Source: Aquabacterium olei
GTDB lineage: Bacteria > Pseudomonadota > Gammaproteobacteria > Burkholderiales > Burkholderiaceae_C
Direction of reading: 5' to 3'
Assembly (NCBI RefSeq): GCF_003100395.1
Contig: NZ_CP029210.1
Location: 2,604,001-2,668,000 of the forward strand
DNA length: 64,000 nucleotides
Shown: piece by piece, positions 38,526-48,764 of the stretch
Numbering within the stretch: the stretch's first letter is position 1
Layout of the letters: every line of letters starts with the position of its first letter
The notes under the pieces: generated by a model
What the model saw: the letters and a program-made list of their open reading frames with translations, nothing else
Databases searched by the model: none
What the model was told of the DNA's origin: nothing
Made by a program: the position numbers and the translations under genes

Positions 38526-41500
38526 TCAGCCCTGTCGGGCCACCCGCAGATCCAGCGTCAGCGGGTGCTCGAGGCCGGGCTGCAGCGGCTTGAGGTTCAT
38601 CAAGCCGGGCGTGTGGCCCATCCGGAAGAAGCGCGCGAGCCGCCGGCTCTCGGCCTCGTAGGCGTTGATCGGGAAGGTGTCGTAATTGCGGCCGCCCGGG
38701 TGCGCCACGTGGTACTGGCATCCGCCCACCGAGCGCTTGAGCCAGGTGTCGACCACGTCGAACACCAGCGGCGCATCGACGCCGATGGTGGGATGCAGAC
38801 AGGCAGGCGGCTGCCACGCCCGGTAACGCACACCCGCCACGAACTCGCCCACCCGGCCGGTGGGATGCAGCGGCAGGATGTGGCCGTTGACCGTGATGAC
38901 ATGGCGGTTGCCATTGAGCCCCGAGGCCTTGACCTCCAGCCGCTCCAGCGACGAATCCACGTAGCGCACGGTGCCCCCGATGGCGCCCTCCTCGCCCATC
39001 ACATGCCAAGGCTCGAGCGCCCCACGCAGCGTGAGCTTCACGCCCGAGGCCGCGAAGTCGCCGATGAAGGGGAAGCGGAACTCGAAGTGCGGCGCAAACC
39101 AGGCCGGGTCGAAGTCATAGCCGGCCATCTCGAGTTCGGCCAGCACATCCGCAAAGTCCTGCTGCACGAAGCTGGGCAGCAGGAAGCGGTCATGCAGGCC
39201 CGTGCCCCAGCGCGTCAGGCGCTGCGCGCCGTGGCCCTGATAGGGCTCGCGCCAGAACCAGGCCACCAGCGCACGCAGCAGCAGCTGCTGCACCAGGCTC
39301 ATGCGCGCATGGGGCGGCATCTCGAAGGCGCGCAGCTCCAGCAGGCCCAGCCGCCCTGTGGGGCCGTCTGGCGAATAGAGCTTGTCGATACAGAACTCGC
39401 TGCGGTGCGTGTTGCCCGTGGCGTCAATCAGCAGGTTGCGCAGCATGCGGTCCACCAGCCACGGCGGGCACTGGCCCCACACGCCCATCTGGCGCTCGAT
39501 TTCCTTGAGCCCCACCTCCATCTCGTAGACCTGATCCTGGCGGGCCTCGTCGATGCGCGGCGCCTGGCTGGTCGGCCCGATGAACAGGCCCGAGAACAGG
39601 TAGGACAGCGACGGGTGGTTGTGCCAGAAGGTCAGCAGTGACGGCAACAGATCGGGCCGGCGCAGGAAGGGGCTGTCGGCCGGCGTGGCCCCGCCCAGCA
39701 CGAAGTGGTTGCCCCCACCCGTGCCCGTGTGCCGGCCATCGACCATGAACTTCTCGGTCGACAGGCGCGTCTGGTGCGCGGCCTCGTACAGGTACTCGGT
39801 GTGGTCCACCAGCTCGGCCCAGTTCGAAGCCGGGTGGATGTTCACCTCGATCACACCCGGGTCAGGCGTGACCTGCAGCACCTTCAGGCGCACGTCGCGC
39901 GGCGGCGGGTAGCCTTCCAGCACGATCTGCACGCCCTGTTCGGCGGCCGTGGCTTCCACCGCGGCCAGCAGGTCGAGGTAGTCGTCGAGGCGGCTCAGCG
40001 GCGGCATGAACACGTACATGACGCCCCCGCCCTGCCCCGCCGACTCGACCTTCGGGCCATTGGCGCGGTCGGGGTTGCGCACCTCGACGCACAGCGCCGT
40101 GCGCGTGATCCAGTGTGCAGATTCATGGCGGGCCGGCATGCGGGACGGATCCGCCTCGGTCGCCAGCGCGGCCCCCTGCGCGCCGGCTGGCGGGTTGGCC
40201 GCCAGATGGCCCCACTCGCCATTGAGCCCCGGCACACGGGACGCACCGTCGGCAGCCTGCCCCTGAACGGACACCGCCCCGCCCTGCGCAAAGCCGCCGC
40301 CCACCTGATGGGCCGCATACTGGGCCCGCAGCGCGGCCGCGTCGGCCAGCGGCGCCTTGGGTGCAAACGGGTCGTGCGCATGCACATAGGGGTAGTCGGC
40401 CTCGCTCACCCACGGCAGCGAATCCAGCGGCAGGCGGTAGCCCATCGGCGAATCGCCGGGCACCAGGTACATGCGCTCGTCCCGGAAGAACCACGGCCCG
40501 GTCACCCATTTCGGGCCCGCCATGCCCACGCCTTCGTCGCGCTTGAGCGGCAGGACATAGCCCACGCGGTGATCCAGCCCCTGGCCGAACACGCGCCGCA
40601 AGCGCACACGCTCCAGCTCGTCGTCCAGCCGCGCCTCCAGCGGGTCGACGTTGACCGGCAGGCGGCGTTCGCGCCACAGGTAGTACCAGGTGTCTTCGTA
40701 GCCGGTCTGGATGTGGCCCGGGCCGACGCCCAGCTTGTGGCTCAGCGCCTCGATGAAGCGTCTGGCATCGTCGGTGGTGTAGCGGGGCGCGTGGCGCTCG
40801 TCGGCAAACAGGCTGGCGTCGTGCCAGCACGGCTGGCCATCGGCACGCCAGAAGATGGAGAGCGCCCAGCGCGGCAGTTGCTCGCCTGGATACCACTTGC
40901 CCTGGCCGAAATGCAGGAAGCCACCCTCGCCATACCGAGCGCGCAGCTTGTGAACCAGCTCGGTGGCCAGACCGCGCTTGGAGGGGCCGAGGGCATCGGT
41001 GTTCCACTCGGCGCCATCGCGGTCGTCCACCGACACGAAGGTCGGCTCACCCCCCATGGTCAGGCGCACATCGCCCTGGCTCAGTTCCTGATCCACCGAC
41101 GCACCCAGCGCGCCGATGGCCGCCCACTGGTCGTCGGTATAGGGCCGGGTCACCCGCGGCGATTCGTAGATGCGGGTGATCGCCATGTGGTGCTCGAACG
41201 CCACCTCGCACTCATCCACCGCGCCGGTGATGGGCGCCGCCCCGGAGGGCTCGGGCGTGCACGCCACCGGGATGTGCCCCTCTCCGGCCAGCAACCCGGA
41301 GGTCGGATCCAGGCCGATCCAGCCCGCGCCGGGCAGGAACACTTCGCACCATGCGTGCAGGTCGGTGAAGTCGACCTCGGTGCCCGAGGGGCCGTCCAGC
41401 GCGGCCACATCGGCCTTCAGCTGGATCAGGTAGCCTGACACGAAGCGGGCCGCCAGCCCCATGTGGCGCAGGGCCTGCACCAGCAGCCAGCCCGTATCGC

Positions 41501-42041
41501 GGCACGACCCCGATTTCAAGGTCAGCGTCTGCTCGGGCGTCTGTACGCCGGGCTCCATGCGCACCGTGTAGGCAATCTCGCGCTGCAGACGCTGATTCAG
41601 GCCCACGAGGAAGTCGATCGTGCGCACCTCGGATCGGTCGATGCTGTCGATGAAGGCCTTGAACGCGGGCGTGAGCTCGGCCCGGGCGAGATAGGGCTGC
41701 AGGTCGTGCAACGAGGCCGCGTCGTACTCGAAGGGAAAGCGCTCGGCGTAGGGCTCGAGGAAGAAATCGAACGGGTTGTAGACCGCCATCTCGGCCACGA
41801 GGTCGACCGTGACCTTGAAGACCTCTGTCTTGTCGGGAAAGACCAGCCGCGCCAGATGATTCGAAAACGGGTCCTGCTGCCAGTTGATGAAGTGCGCGGC
41901 CGGCTCGACCTTGAGCGTGTACGACAGGATGCGGGTGCGGCAGTGAGGCGCTGGCCTCAGGCGCACCACCTGAGGTGACAGGGTGACCGGGCGGTCGTAA
42001 CGATAGTGGGTGACGTGATTCAGGGCAACGTGGATGGACAC
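38526..42041 (-). CDS. Large transglutaminase-like protein with DUF2126 (COG4196 type)
   Basis: An 1171-residue protein. The N-terminal transglutaminase N domain (SIHVALNHVTHYRYDRPV) is followed by a core with Cys in SGSCRDTGWLL, His in DLHAWCEVF and Asp in GLDPTSG. The long DUF2126 region includes TMGGEPTFVSVDDRDGAEWN, LHFGQGKWYPGEQLPRW, TGGGNHFVLGGATPADSP and a closing beta domain. The DUF2126 part has been predicted to be an amidoligase of glutamine-synthetase-like fold. Start: GTG at 42039-42041 has GGAG at proper spacing and gives the family start; an ATG at 42068 is possible. The family normally sits with alpha-E and ATP-grasp genes; here the RND pump separates them. Confidence 0.92.
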   Translation of the reverse strand: MSIHVALNHVTHYRYDRPVTLSPQVVRLRPAPHCRTRILSYTLKVEPAAHFINWQQDPFSNHLARLVFPDKTEVFKVTVDLVAEMAVYNPFDFFLEPYAERFPFEYDAASLHDLQPYLARAELTPAFKAFIDSIDRSEVRTIDFLVGLNQRLQREIAYTVRMEPGVQTPEQTLTLKSGSCRDTGWLLVQALRHMGLAARFVSGYLIQLKADVAALDGPSGTEVDFTDLHAWCEVFLPGAGWIGLDPTSGLLAGEGHIPVACTPEPSGAAPITGAVDECEVAFEHHMAITRIYESPRVTRPYTDDQWAAIGALGASVDQELSQGDVRLTMGGEPTFVSVDDRDGAEWNTDALGPSKRGLATELVHKLRARYGEGGFLHFGQGKWYPGEQLPRWALSIFWRADGQPCWHDASLFADERHAPRYTTDDARRFIEALSHKLGVGPGHIQTGYEDTWYYLWRERRLPVNVDPLEARLDDELERVRLRRVFGQGLDHRVGYVLPLKRDEGVGMAGPKWVTGPWFFRDERMYLVPGDSPMGYRLPLDSLPWVSEADYPYVHAHDPFAPKAPLADAAALRAQYAAHQVGGGFAQGGAVSVQGQAADGASRVPGLNGEWGHLAANPPAGAQGAALATEADPSRMPARHESAHWITRTALCVEVRNPDRANGPKVESAGQGGGVMYVFMPPLSRLDDYLDLLAAVEATAAEQGVQIVLEGYPPPRDVRLKVLQVTPDPGVIEVNIHPASNWAELVDHTEYLYEAAHQTRLSTEKFMVDGRHTGTGGGNHFVLGGATPADSPFLRRPDLLPSLLTFWHNHPSLSYLFSGLFIGPTSQAPRIDEARQDQVYEMEVGLKEIERQMGVWGQCPPWLVDRMLRNLLIDATGNTHRSEFCIDKLYSPDGPTGRLGLLELRAFEMPPHARMSLVQQLLLRALVAWFWREPYQGHGAQRLTRWGTGLHDRFLLPSFVQQDFADVLAELEMAGYDFDPAWFAPHFEFRFPFIGDFAASGVKLTLRGALEPWHVMGEEGAIGGTVRYVDSSLERLEVKASGLNGNRHVITVNGHILPLHPTGRVGEFVAGVRYRAWQPPACLHPTIGVDAPLVFDVVDTWLKRSVGGCQYHVAHPGGRNYDTFPINAYEAESRRLARFFRMGHTPGLMNLKPLQPGLEHPLTLDLRVARQG

Positions 42042-42144
42042 ACGACTCTCCGTAGGGCCTGCACCCATGGTGCAGAGACCGTGTGACACGAGCAAGTTGC
42101 GGGCCACCAAGTTGGTGCACCCCGTTCGGCACCTGGCCGAGGGT

Positions 42145-42849
42145 TCAGCGGTCGGGGCGCTCGGCGGAGGCCGCTATGGCCTGCGTGCCTTCCACGATCA
42201 TGCGCACCATGATGACCATCTGTTCGGTCACCTCACGCTGCCGCGCGGGGCTGAGGTCCATCGCCGTGGCGCCCATCGCGAACACCAGGCGGGTGATGGC
42301 CTTGGCCGTCAGCGCAGGCTCGTGCAGCCCCGTGCGCCCGGCGCGGGCCAGACGGATCAGGTCCAGCCGGAGTTCTTCCTCAAAGAAATTGAGCTGCCGG
42401 TCAACCGCCTGCTTGAAGGCGTCGGAACCCACCGAGCCCTCGCGCAGCAGGATGTGCAGCAGCTTGTCGTCGGCCTGCAGCTGCTCCATGAAGGCCTCGA
42501 CCGAGCTGCGCACGACGCTGCCCTCACGCCGCGCGCGCCGGCGGGCCTCGCCGATGATCTGACGGAGCGACTCGCCGGCCCGGTCGATCAGCGTCACGGC
42601 AAGCTCGTCCACATCGCGGAACTGGCGATAGAAGCTGTTCGGCGCGATGCCGGCCTCACGCGCCACCTCACGCAGGCTCAGGCTCGACACGCTGCGGTGC
42701 GGCCCCAGCAGCTTGAGCGCGGCCGTGATGATGTCCTCGCGTGAAATGACGGCCTTGCGCCCGGGCCCGGCTGACACCGACGCGACAGAGGCGGCAGCCA
42801 GTTCCGAGACAGAAACGAGACCGGGTACCGGCGAGGAGAGTGTTGTCAT
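42145..42849 (-). CDS. TetR-family regulator of FabR/DesT type
   Basis: A 234-residue TetR protein. Its DNA-binding region matches FabR closely: SSLSLREVAREAGIAPNSFYRQFRDVDELAVTLID. The ligand region keeps FabR-like segments (EGSVVRSSVEAFMEQL, LLREGSVGSDAFKQAVDRQL). About 30 extra residues precede the core. FabR and DesT sense unsaturated versus saturated acyl-CoA/ACP and repress desaturation genes. It is divergent from a ferredoxin reductase and desaturase pair, the same trio as desT-desCB in Pseudomonas. DesT-like repression of that pair is inferred. Confidence 0.9.
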   Translation of the reverse strand: MTTLSSPVPGLVSVSELAAASVASVSAGPGRKAVISREDIITAALKLLGPHRSVSSLSLREVAREAGIAPNSFYRQFRDVDELAVTLIDRAGESLRQIIGEARRRARREGSVVRSSVEAFMEQLQADDKLLHILLREGSVGSDAFKQAVDRQLNFFEEELRLDLIRLARAGRTGLHEPALTAKAITRLVFAMGATAMDLSPARQREVTEQMVIMVRMIVEGTQAIAASAERPDR

Positions 42850-42892
42850 GAAGCTGGGTTAGAACTGACCGACATCATACGGGCCCGAATTA

Positions 42893-42933
42893 ATGCACAC
42901 GTGTATAGACAAATGTTCTGACGTGCGTATACT
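42893..42933 (+). promoter_or_regulatory. Promoter with overlapping FabR-like palindrome upstream of the desaturase operon
   Basis: A sigma-70-like promoter is visible: -35 TAGACA (42906-42911), 16-base spacer, -10 TATACT (42928-42933), about 50 bases before the GTG start. The palindrome ACACGTGT (42897-42904) sits just upstream of the -35 element. It resembles the centre of FabR-type operators (GTACACGTGTAC-like). A TetR repressor bound here could block the polymerase. Confidence 0.5.
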
Positions 42934-42981
42934 CGGTGGCAAGTTCCTGATCTGTGCCCGTTCGAAAGGCCACCCGACACC

Positions 42982-44082
42982 GTGTCTGTATCCGCTTCCG
43001 GCGCGCGCGCGCCCTCCACGCTGGGACGGCTCATCGAGCCATTCGTCGCCCCCGACGTCTTTGACTTCTGGGTGGGTCACCTCAACCCTGCGTGGTCGTG
43101 GTCGCGTCCGCTTGCCAAGGTGGTGGAGCGCCGCGTCGAAGCGGCTGACACCGTCACCCTGGTGCTCAAGCCCAACCGCCACGTCGGCCGCTTCCAGCCG
43201 GGCCAGCACGTCAACGTGAGCGCCGAGGTCAACGGCCGGCGCACCACGCGCAGCTACAGCCTCACCGGCATCCCGCAACGCGACGGTCGCTTCAGCCTGA
43301 CCGTCAAGCGCGTCGAAGGCGGCAAGCTCAGCACCCACCTGTGTCGCGACGTGCGCGTGGGCGACGTGCTCGAGATCGGCCCTGCCTTCGGCGAGATGCT
43401 GCTGCCCGCCCAACCGGAGGGCCGCTGGGTGTTTCTGGCTGCCGGCAGCGGCATCACCCCGTTGATGAGCCTGACGCGGGCCCTGGCCGCGCAGAAGATG
43501 CCGGTCGACACGACCCTGATCTACTGGGCCAAGACCCGCGCCGAGCTGTGCTTCCTGCTGGAGCTGCAGGGGCTGGCCCGACGCTTCCCCAATTTCCACC
43601 TGCACATCGTGCTGACACACGAAGCCCAGTTGATTGCCGGCGAGCACAGCGGCTTCATCAGCACAGAGCAGTTGGCCGAGCTGGCCGGTGACTTGTCGGA
43701 CGCGCAGGTGTATGCCTGCGGCCCGAGCGGTTTCGTCGACACCGCCCGCACCCTGACCGAAGGCCGCGTGCGCCGCTTCCTGGCCGAGGGCTTCACGCCC
43801 ACCCAGATCGACGCGACCGACGCCACCACCGTGCGCGTGCAACTCACCCGCACCGGCCGCACCCTGGAGGTGTCGACCGGCCAATCGCTGCTGGAGGCCC
43901 TGGAAGCGCACGGCGTGAACCCGCGCTCTGGCTGCCGCATGGGCGTGTGCCACACCTGCGTGTGCACCAAGCGCGCCGGCACCATTGAAGACATCAACAC
44001 GAAAGAACAGAGCACCGAGGAAGAAGGCCAGGTCCGCATCTGCGTGAGCCGCGCCCGCACCAACGTCACGCTGGACCTTTGA
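42982..44082 (+). CDS. Ferredoxin reductase with C-terminal 2Fe-2S domain (DesC-like)
   Basis: A 366-residue electron-transfer protein. FAD domain (FQPGQHVNVSAEVNGRRTTRSYSLTG), NAD(P) domain (FLAAGSGITPLMSL, YACGPSGFVDTA) and a plant-type 2Fe-2S ferredoxin with cysteines in SGCRMGVCHTC and RICVS (~317-354). It should pass electrons from NAD(P)H to the desaturase encoded 13 bases downstream, as DesC does for DesB in Pseudomonas. The start is GTG at 42982; no ATG gives the full FAD domain with a better signal. Confidence 0.92.
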   Translation: MSVSASGARAPSTLGRLIEPFVAPDVFDFWVGHLNPAWSWSRPLAKVVERRVEAADTVTLVLKPNRHVGRFQPGQHVNVSAEVNGRRTTRSYSLTGIPQRDGRFSLTVKRVEGGKLSTHLCRDVRVGDVLEIGPAFGEMLLPAQPEGRWVFLAAGSGITPLMSLTRALAAQKMPVDTTLIYWAKTRAELCFLLELQGLARRFPNFHLHIVLTHEAQLIAGEHSGFISTEQLAELAGDLSDAQVYACGPSGFVDTARTLTEGRVRRFLAEGFTPTQIDATDATTVRVQLTRTGRTLEVSTGQSLLEALEAHGVNPRSGCRMGVCHTCVCTKRAGTIEDINTKEQSTEEEGQVRICVSRARTNVTLDL

Positions 44083-44095
44083 GGAGCCCACGACC

Positions 44096-45217
44096 ATGAG
44101 CACCACCTCCCTGCACCGCACGCTGAACGCAGAAGAGATCGAGCGCTTCGGCGCCGAGATCGACGCGCTGCGCGCCCGCACCGTCGCCGACCTGGGCGAG
44201 AGCGACGCCCGCTACATCCGCCGCATCTACAAGGCCGTGCGCTACACCGAAGCGCTGGGCCGTGTCCTGCTGATGGCGGCCTTCTTCCTGCCGGAAGGCT
44301 GGCTGTTCCCGGCCGCTGCGCTGGGTGCCGTCATCCTCGGCATGTCCAAGATCCTGGACAACATGGAACTGGGTCACAACGTGATCCACGGCCAGTACGA
44401 CTGGATGGGCGACGCCCACCTGCAGGGCAAGCACTTCGAATGGGACATCGCCGGCACCAGCGACAACTGGCGCAAGACCCACAACTTCCGTCACCACACC
44501 TACACCAACGTGCACGGGATGGACGAAGACCTGGGCTACGGCGTGCTGCGCCTGTTCCCCGAGCAGAAGTGGCACCCGGCCCGCCTGGGCCAGCCCATCT
44601 ACGCCATCATCTTCGCGCTGCTGTTCGAGTGGGGCGTGGCCATTCAGGACCTGCGCCTGGGTCGCTGGCTGTCGGGCCGCGTGTCCAACAAGCAGATGTA
44701 CCGCATCTCGCACCCCGCGCTGCTGAAGATGCGCCGACAGATCATCAAGGACTACGTCGTGTTCCCGCTGCTCGCCGGGCCGGGCTTCCTCACCGTGCTG
44801 GCCGGCAACGCCGTGGCCAACGTGATCCGCAGCATCTGGACCTACACCGTCATCTTCTGCGGCCACTTCACGACCAACGTCGAAACTTTCCCCAAGAGCG
44901 TGTTGAAGAGCGAGACGCGCGCCCACTGGTACCTGCGTCAGGTGCGCGGTTCGTCGAACCTGACGGGTGGCAAGCTGATCGACCTGTGGACGGGTAACCT
45001 GAGCCACCAGATCGAGCACCACCTGTTTCCCGACGTGCCGGCCAACCGCTACGCCGCCATGGCCGTCGAGGTGAAGGAGATCTGCGCGCGCTACGGCCAG
45101 TTCTACAACACGGGCTCGATGGTCAAGCAGTTCAGCCAGGTGATCTGGCGCATCCTGCGGCACTCGTTCCCGAGCTCACCGGCCCGTGTGCGGCGCTCGG
45201 CCCAGCCCGCCGCCTGA
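44096..45217 (+). CDS. Membrane fatty acyl desaturase (DesB-like)
   Basis: A 373-residue membrane di-iron desaturase with three histidine boxes: HNVIH (~93-97), HNFRHH (~129-134) and HQIEHH (~304-309). Hydrophobic segments lie between. It introduces a double bond in acyl chains to adjust membrane fluidity under aerobic conditions. It is cotranscribed with the reductase and closed by a strong terminator. The regiochemistry cannot be read from sequence. Confidence 0.92.
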   Translation: MSTTSLHRTLNAEEIERFGAEIDALRARTVADLGESDARYIRRIYKAVRYTEALGRVLLMAAFFLPEGWLFPAAALGAVILGMSKILDNMELGHNVIHGQYDWMGDAHLQGKHFEWDIAGTSDNWRKTHNFRHHTYTNVHGMDEDLGYGVLRLFPEQKWHPARLGQPIYAIIFALLFEWGVAIQDLRLGRWLSGRVSNKQMYRISHPALLKMRRQIIKDYVVFPLLAGPGFLTVLAGNAVANVIRSIWTYTVIFCGHFTTNVETFPKSVLKSETRAHWYLRQVRGSSNLTGGKLIDLWTGNLSHQIEHHLFPDVPANRYAAMAVEVKEICARYGQFYNTGSMVKQFSQVIWRILRHSFPSSPARVRRSAQPAA

Positions 45218-45237
45218 AGCCCATCTCTTCAAAAGCA

Positions 45238-45263
45238 AACCCGCCAGCAGGCGGGTTTTTTTT
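45238..45263 (+). terminator. Rho-independent terminator of the desaturase operon
   Basis: Stem AACCCGCC / GGCGGGTT with loop AGCA, followed by a run of T, 20 bases after the desaturase stop. Strong on the plus strand. The glk gene is convergent and ends 35 bases further on. Confidence 0.92.
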
Positions 45264-45298
45264 GGGCAGAACGGACCGCGCGCGGTGGCGTGAAGCGC

Positions 45299-46270
45299 TC
45301 AGGCGCGGCTGGCGCCGATCAGGGCCGGGTAGGCCGAATGGATCACATACACAGGGATGCGGGCCAGGTAGGCCCCGAAACGACCCTTGCTTTCGAAGCG
45401 GGCCCGGAAGGGCGAGTGCAGGAAGAAGTCACCGAGTCTGGGCACGATGCCACCCCCGATGTAGACGCCGCCTTGTGCCCCCAGCGTGAGGGCCAGGTCG
45501 GCCGCAACCGTGCCCATCATCGCGCAGAAGGTGTTGAGCGCGGCCACGCAGTGCGCGTCGCTGCCGTCCAGGGCGTGCTGGGTAACGTCGGCAGGGCTCA
45601 GGGACTCCGCTGTCGCCCCTGCCAGCCGGCAATGCGCCTGGTACAGCGCCTGCAGCCCCTGGCCCGACAGCGCGCCGCGCTCGGCTGAGACATGGCCGGG
45701 CAGCAACGCGCGCAAGGCGCTGAGCACACGCGCCTCTTCTTCGTCGAAGGCGGGCAGCGTGACATGGCCGCCCTCGCCTTCCAACGGCACCCATTGCCCC
45801 GTGCCCGGCACCGGCACCAGGCCCGACACGCCCAACCCCGTGCCCGCGCCCAGCAGCGCCTTGGCCTTGTCCGGCATGGGCTCGGTGCCGCCGACCTGTA
45901 CCAGATCGGATGCCGGCAACCCGGGCAGCGACAAGGCGAGCACGGTGAAGTCATTGAGGAAGCGCAGCGATTCCAGGCCCAGCGCATCACGCAGCGCGCT
46001 GATCGAGAACGCCCAGTGCGCGTTGGTCAGCGCGATGTGGTCATCCAGGATGGGGTTCGCGATGCCGACCACGCCCGAGCGCGGGCGCATCCCGCCGGTG
46101 TGCGGCAGCACGTGCGCGAGGTAGTGCTCGATGGCCTGCTGGGGACCGGCAAAGTCCTTGCACGGCAGGTTGACGATGTGCTCGATGGGGGCATCGGGCG
46201 CTTGCTGGAGAGCGAGGCGGGCATTGGTGCCGCCCACATCGCCAAGCAGACGGGGGTAACGGGCAGACAT
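45299..46270 (-). CDS. glk: Glucokinase
   Basis: A 323-residue glucokinase of the E. coli Glk type. The phosphate loop LLGDVGGTNARLAL (GDxGGTNxR, 10-18), glucose/catalytic LNDFTVLAL (N106-D107), second phosphate motif GAGTGLGVSG (141-150) and EGEGGHV (E166, H169) are all intact. It makes glucose-6-phosphate for Zwf. The ATG at 46268-46270 is the family start; the frame extends to 46444 over the pgl 3' end but is not needed. Last gene of the zwf-pgl-glk operon, 34 bases after pgl. Compare the degenerate copy fused to HexR at 51406-53232. Confidence 0.96.
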   Translation of the reverse strand: MSARYPRLLGDVGGTNARLALQQAPDAPIEHIVNLPCKDFAGPQQAIEHYLAHVLPHTGGMRPRSGVVGIANPILDDHIALTNAHWAFSISALRDALGLESLRFLNDFTVLALSLPGLPASDLVQVGGTEPMPDKAKALLGAGTGLGVSGLVPVPGTGQWVPLEGEGGHVTLPAFDEEEARVLSALRALLPGHVSAERGALSGQGLQALYQAHCRLAGATAESLSPADVTQHALDGSDAHCVAALNTFCAMMGTVAADLALTLGAQGGVYIGGGIVPRLGDFFLHSPFRARFESKGRFGAYLARIPVYVIHSAYPALIGASRA

Positions 46271-46304
46271 GGTCAGGTCGGGGTCGGAATGGGCAAAGCC
46301 GACG

Positions 46305-47012
46305 TCAGTCGACGTGGAATACGTGCACGGGCACGCGGTCCTGCTGGAAGACGATGCGGATGGGCAGTTCGGCGATCTCACCCGCTGTCGCCGCCTGCTC
46401 CAGCAGGGCGCGCTTGGCCGCGCCGGTGCAATGGACCACGGCACAGCGCGTGTCGAGCAGGGCCCGGCGCGTGAGGGTCAGGCGCGGCACCGGCACATTG
46501 GGCAGCGCAGGCGCCCCCACCGGCAGCGTCAGCGGCGCGTGGGCGTCGTCCAGCGCCGCATCCAACTCGGGCGCATGGGGAAACAGCGAGGCCGTGTGTC
46601 CGTCGCCGCCCATGCCGAACACCGTGACCTCGGCGGGCCACGGCAGCTCGGTCAACTCGTCCTCAATGGCGCGCTGGCCGTCGGCGGGCGACGGCGCCTC
46701 GCTGCTCACGGGCACGAACGTGGCGGCCCCTGCAGGGCCCTGCAGCAGATGGGCGCGCACCAGGCGGGCATTGCTGTCGGCGTGGTCATGCGGCACCCAC
46801 CGGTCGTCGGCCAGGGTCACGACCACGCGAGACCAGTCCAGCGGCAGCTTGCTGAGTGCCTCGAAGAAGGGAACAGGGGTGCTGCCGCCCGACAGCACGA
46901 GCAGCACGCGGTCGCGCTCGGCCAGGCCGGCCTGCAGGCGGTCGGCGGTGAAGCGCGCCAGATCGGCCGCCAGCGTGGCGGCATCGGCGGCGGTGTGGTG
47001 GTTGTGTTGCAT
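46305..47012 (-). CDS. pgl: 6-phosphogluconolactonase
   Basis: A 235-residue Pgl (DevB/SOL family) that hydrolyses 6-phosphogluconolactone. Motifs: VLLVLSGGSTPVPFFEAL, TLADDRWVPHDHADSNARLV, VTVFGMGGDGHTASLFPHAP. The ATG at 47010-47012 starts MQHNHHTAADAATLAADL. It lies between zwf (83-base gap) and glk (34-base gap), one pathway step each. Confidence 0.95.
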   Translation of the reverse strand: MQHNHHTAADAATLAADLARFTADRLQAGLAERDRVLLVLSGGSTPVPFFEALSKLPLDWSRVVVTLADDRWVPHDHADSNARLVRAHLLQGPAGAATFVPVSSEAPSPADGQRAIEDELTELPWPAEVTVFGMGGDGHTASLFPHAPELDAALDDAHAPLTLPVGAPALPNVPVPRLTLTRRALLDTRCAVVHCTGAAKRALLEQAATAGEIAELPIRIVFQQDRVPVHVFHVD

Positions 47013-47095
47013 GGTGTGTCAGGGCCCGAGGGTGAAACGGCAGCCAGAACGGGCAATCGCGGTGCCCGTCCGCGCCGCCGTGCGCGGGAATGCAG

Positions 47096-48568
<1,473 letters not shown>

Positions 48569-48593
48569 GTTTCCTCGGGACGTCGCAGAACAA

Positions 48594-48609
48594 TGTAGTA
48601 ATACTACTT
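48594..48609. promoter_or_regulatory. HexR-type operator between zwf and edd
   Basis: TGTAGTAATACTACTT holds the perfect inverted repeat GTAGT-AAT-ACTAC (48595-48607). It lies in the divergent zwf/edd gap, 26 bases upstream of the zwf start. The shape matches the short AT-cored HexR boxes described for proteobacteria (TGTArTwwwAyTACA-like). HexR is released by KDPG, so both Entner-Doudoroff operons would be induced together. The hexR-like gene is 3 kb away. Confidence 0.65.
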
Positions 48610-48764
48610 CATCAGCAACCACCCACACACTGGCGCATACGGCGGGTTATCCCTGGCATTCGCGCCCGTCGCCATCTTAAACATCCTGCGTCGGAAGGGT
48701 CGGGCTGGCAAAGCACATGAAATTTCGCTACATTGGGTGCTCTGCCAGTCCACGCGTCTTCAAC

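Noticed and set aside
27856..42041. Possible Anbu (proteasome-like) gene inside the ATP-grasp/transglutaminase block.
   Set aside because: No open frame of about 240 residues with an N-terminal-nucleophile pattern exists in the block; all space is used by the genes listed.
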